From Pseudomonas sp. Choline-02u-1 (GTDB taxonomy: Bacteria > Pseudomonadota > Gammaproteobacteria > Pseudomonadales > Pseudomonadaceae): 64,000 bases of DNA. Below the pieces are notes generated by a model. That model did not search any database. It was not told the origin of the DNA and saw nothing but the letters and a program-made list of their open reading frames with translations. Position 1 is the stretch's first letter, and the number at the start of each line of letters is the position of its first letter. Shown one piece after another: positions 61,801 to 64,000 of the stretch. Position numbers and translations under genes: made by a program. The stretch lies in contig NZ_PJBC01000062.1 of assembly GCF_002836515.1 (NCBI RefSeq), positions 1 to 64,000 of the forward strand, read 5' to 3'.

Positions 61801-62820
61801 TCAGCGATATTCGGTGAACACGCCGGACAGCGGCGCAGTCGATTCGCGCAGCACAATGCTCGGGGTTACGATGCGTTGATCGGCACCTGAGTCAGGCGCA
61901 GCGATTCTGCGCAACAGCACCTCGGCGGCCATCTCGCCCAGTTGCAGTATCGACTGGCCTACCGTGGTCAGCGCCGGATAGACATAACGGCTCATTTGAA
62001 TGTCATCGAAGCCGATCACCGACAGCTCAGCCGGCACCCGCACGTTTCGTTCGGCCGCTGCGCGCAGCACACCGATGCCAATCATGTCATTACCGGCAAA
62101 AATCGCGCTGGGCGGACTGCTTTCGAGTAGCCGGGCAGCGGCGTTGTAACCACCGGTACTGGTGAAATCGCTGTCCAGCATGCGCTCTTCGCGCACCTCT
62201 ATCCCCGCCTCTTGCAGCGCTCGGCAGTAACCGGCCTGACGCATTTGCGCCACGCTGGTACTGGCCGGACCGCCGATGGTGGCGATGTCGCGGTGCCCCA
62301 GCTCTAGCAGGTGACGGGTGGCCAGATAAGCGCCGTATTCGTGGTCGATGCGCACCAGATCGGCATTCACACCTTCCAGGCCCCGGTCGACGATGACCAT
62401 CGGCGTCTTCACCCCCGCCAGCCCTTCCGCCAGACCACTGTCACCGCCCGCGGAGGCGACGATCAAACCGTCGATGCGTTTTTCCAGCAACACGCGCAAA
62501 TAACTGCGCTGCTTGTCCGGATTGTCGTCGGAGTTGCAGAGGATCACGCAGTAGCCGTTACGCTCGCAGTAATCCTCGATTCCCCGCGCCAGTTCAGCGA
62601 AGTACGGGTTGAGGCTATTCGGCACCAGCAGGCCGATGGTGGCGGTGGTCTTGGCTTTCAGCGAGCGCGCCACGGCACTGGGTACGTAGTCGAGGCTTTT
62701 GATCGCCGCCTCAACTTTGCGCCGCACTTCCTGACTGACCGGCCGGGTGTTGTTCACCACGTGCGACACGGTTGTATAGGAAATGCCCGCGAGCGCCGCT
62801 ACATCCTTGATCGTTGCCAT
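61801..62820 (-). CDS. rbsR: Ribose operon repressor (LacI family)
   Basis: LacI-type regulator of 339 residues. The N-terminal helix-turn-helix (KDVAALAGISYTTVSHVVNN split over helices 1-3) is followed by the hinge and a periplasmic-binding-protein-like sugar domain. It lies inside the operon between rbsC and rbsK, as in other Pseudomonas. The operator must be upstream of the operon, outside the window. Confidence 0.9.
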   Translation of the reverse strand: MATIKDVAALAGISYTTVSHVVNNTRPVSQEVRRKVEAAIKSLDYVPSAVARSLKAKTTATIGLLVPNSLNPYFAELARGIEDYCERNGYCVILCNSDDNPDKQRSYLRVLLEKRIDGLIVASAGGDSGLAEGLAGVKTPMVIVDRGLEGVNADLVRIDHEYGAYLATRHLLELGHRDIATIGGPASTSVAQMRQAGYCRALQEAGIEVREERMLDSDFTSTGGYNAAARLLESSPPSAIFAGNDMIGIGVLRAAAERNVRVPAELSVIGFDDIQMSRYVYPALTTVGQSILQLGEMAAEVLLRRIAAPDSGADQRIVTPSIVLRESTAPLSGVFTEYR

Positions 62821-62823
62821 GGT

Positions 62824-63801
62824 TCAACCCCGGCGACTGGCGCGTTGACTGCGATAGGTGTCGAGCACCACGGCAATGACGATCACCGCACCGGTGATGA
62901 TGCGCTTGGTTGGCTCAGTCGCACCAATCTGCGCGAGACCGGCTGCCAGAACGGAAATGATCAACACGCCGAAGAAAGTGCTGATCACCGAACCGCGCCC
63001 GCCCATCAGGCTGGTGCCGCCGATAACCACCGCTGCGATCACCTGCAGTTCCAGGCCCGAACCTGCGTTCGGATCAGCCGCTTCCAGACGCGAAATCTGA
63101 AACAGCGCAGCGATGCCCGCCAGCACACCCATCAGACTGAACACCAGAATCTTGTATGGTTTAGGATTGATCCCGGCCAGACGTACAGCCTCTTCGTTGG
63201 TGCCTATGCCGATCAGGTAGCGGCCAAAAACAGTACGGGTCAAAACTGCTTGCGCGATGAAAATAATCAGCAAAGCGATGATGAATGATGGGGAAATGCC
63301 GAACGCGATCGGATTCGACAGCCAGGCAAACGCATCGCCAATGTACGCAGTACGCGACCCGGTCATCTGATACGCCACACCGCGGGCCATCTCAAGCACG
63401 CCGAGGGAGACGATAAACGACGGGATTCGCCAGGCCACGGTGATCGAGCCGGTGATGGTGCCAGCCAAAGCCGCCACCGCCATGCCGAGCAGAGCCGCCG
63501 GCAAAACGCTCCAGCCCCAGCCGAGAATCGCAACGCTGACGGTCGACGCGGCCAGCGCCAGCACCGAGCCGACGGACAGGTCGATGCCGCCGATGATCAA
63601 TACAAAGGTCATGCCCACCGCGAGCACCATCAGGTCAGGAATCTGGTTGGCCAGGGTGCTGAAAGTGTTGTACGAGAGGAAATGGCTGCTCAGGACCGAG
63701 AACAGCGCAATCATCGCCAGCAAGGCACCGGCCAGACCCAGATAAGTACCCAGGCCGAAAAAGTTGCCGCTACGTTTACTGGCAGAAGATGCAGTTTTCA
63801 T
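62824..63801 (-). CDS. rbsC: Ribose ABC transporter permease
   Basis: Permease of 325 residues with eight to ten membrane segments, including GGIDLSVGSVLALAASTV, GTNEEAVRLAGINPKPYK and VVIGGTSLMGGRGSV. It pairs with the RbsA ATPase, whose gene overlaps it by four bases, and starts 3 bases before the rbsR start in the same transcript. Confidence 0.93.
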   Translation of the reverse strand: MKTASSASKRSGNFFGLGTYLGLAGALLAMIALFSVLSSHFLSYNTFSTLANQIPDLMVLAVGMTFVLIIGGIDLSVGSVLALAASTVSVAILGWGWSVLPAALLGMAVAALAGTITGSITVAWRIPSFIVSLGVLEMARGVAYQMTGSRTAYIGDAFAWLSNPIAFGISPSFIIALLIIFIAQAVLTRTVFGRYLIGIGTNEEAVRLAGINPKPYKILVFSLMGVLAGIAALFQISRLEAADPNAGSGLELQVIAAVVIGGTSLMGGRGSVISTFFGVLIISVLAAGLAQIGATEPTKRIITGAVIVIAVVLDTYRSQRASRRG

Positions 63802-64000
63802 GGGAGATCCCTAGGCGCTGCTTCGTTGAGCAACGCATCACGTTTTTGGTAGCCGGCGAATGCGGCAGCAAGCAAATCATCCTGGGTCCAGCTGTCGCGC
63901 TCGAAGGTGTCGATCAGACGCCCCGCCGAGAGCACGCCGATCCGGTCGCAGATCAGCATCAACTCGCGCAGGTCACTGGACACCACTACCAACGCCTTGC
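63798..64000 (-). CDS. rbsA: Ribose ABC transporter ATP-binding protein, C-terminal end
   Basis: The window ends inside the gene, so only the last 66 codons or so are visible. They contain the sugar-ABC signature VVVSSDLRELMLICDRIGVLSAGRL. The N-terminal part, with both ATPase cassettes and rbsB, must lie to the right. Confidence 0.9.
   Translation of the reverse strand, partial: KALVVVSSDLRELMLICDRIGVLSAGRLIDTFERDSWTQDDLLAAAFAGYQKRDALLNEAAPRDLP

Noticed and set aside
1..64000. CRISPR array or prophage
   Set aside because: No regularly spaced identical repeats other than REPs, and no integrase, capsid, portal or lysis genes.

Overview
The window looks like the chromosome of a Pseudomonas from the fluorescens group. 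The signs are high GC, two typical Pseudomonas REP families (GCGGGCTTGCTCGCGAA-type and GGCTGCGATCTTTTG-type), the gene order thrS-infC-rpmI-rplT-pheS-pheT-ihfA-merR-tRNA-Pro, an rtcBA operon with rtcR, and a ribose operon of the order rbsA-C-R-K-D followed by a nucleoside hydrolase. No prophage, insertion sequence, plasmid function or CRISPR array was seen.

Layout. (1) 0.2-20.1 kb: a complete, collinear Wzx/Wzy-type exopolysaccharide operon. It holds UDP-glucose dehydrogenase, UDP-glucuronate epimerase, priming sugar-phosphate transferase, a CpsD-like ATPase, OPX lipoprotein, Wzz, three glycosyltransferases, Wzy, a polysaccharide deacetylase, Wzx, a secreted glycosidase-like protein and three acyltransferase-like genes. 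A divergent alkaline-phosphatase-superfamily membrane protein lies beside it, and REP pairs sit at both edges. (2) 20.2-24.9 kb: a methyltransferase gene broken by one stop codon, a LysR regulator divergent from a secreted esterase, and a mechanosensitive channel with a cyclic-nucleotide-binding domain. (3) 24.9-29.8 kb: a minus-strand operon (DoxX, antibiotic-biosynthesis-monooxygenase-like protein, amidohydrolase, YcaC hydrolase) behind a LysR gene. (4) 30-41 kb: a dense set of regulators (AraC, two convergent winged-helix STAND ATPases, GlxA-type, LysR) with pirin, an MFS transporter and a quinone reductase. (5) 41-44.2 kb: an alpha/beta hydrolase and small membrane or exported proteins. 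(6) 44.3-48.4 kb: the RNA repair module rtcA-rtcB-rtcR, with rtcB interrupted by an in-frame amber codon ahead of its guanylylated histidine. (7) 48.5-49.4 kb: small orphan genes. (8) 49.5-57 kb: translation genes. (9) 57.3-59.4 kb: small proteins including a cold-shock protein and an I78-type inhibitor lipoprotein. (10) 59.4-64 kb: ribose and nucleoside use, with rbsA cut by the window end.

How the parts work together. The polysaccharide operon has every step of a Wzx/Wzy pathway. One priming enzyme and three glycosyltransferases suggest a repeat unit of about four sugars containing a uronic acid, with probable acylation; the product is not known from sequence. RtcR (CARF-AAA+) probably drives a sigma-54 promoter ahead of rtcBA. 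In the ribose region a periplasmic nucleoside hydrolase would release ribose for RbsABC import and RbsD/RbsK entry into metabolism.

The observations most worth checking are the two single-stop interruptions (rtcB and the methyltransferase), the CpsD-like protein without the P-loop lysine, the duplicated GNAT genes around a CelD/FemAB-like gene, and the convergent STAND regulator pair.
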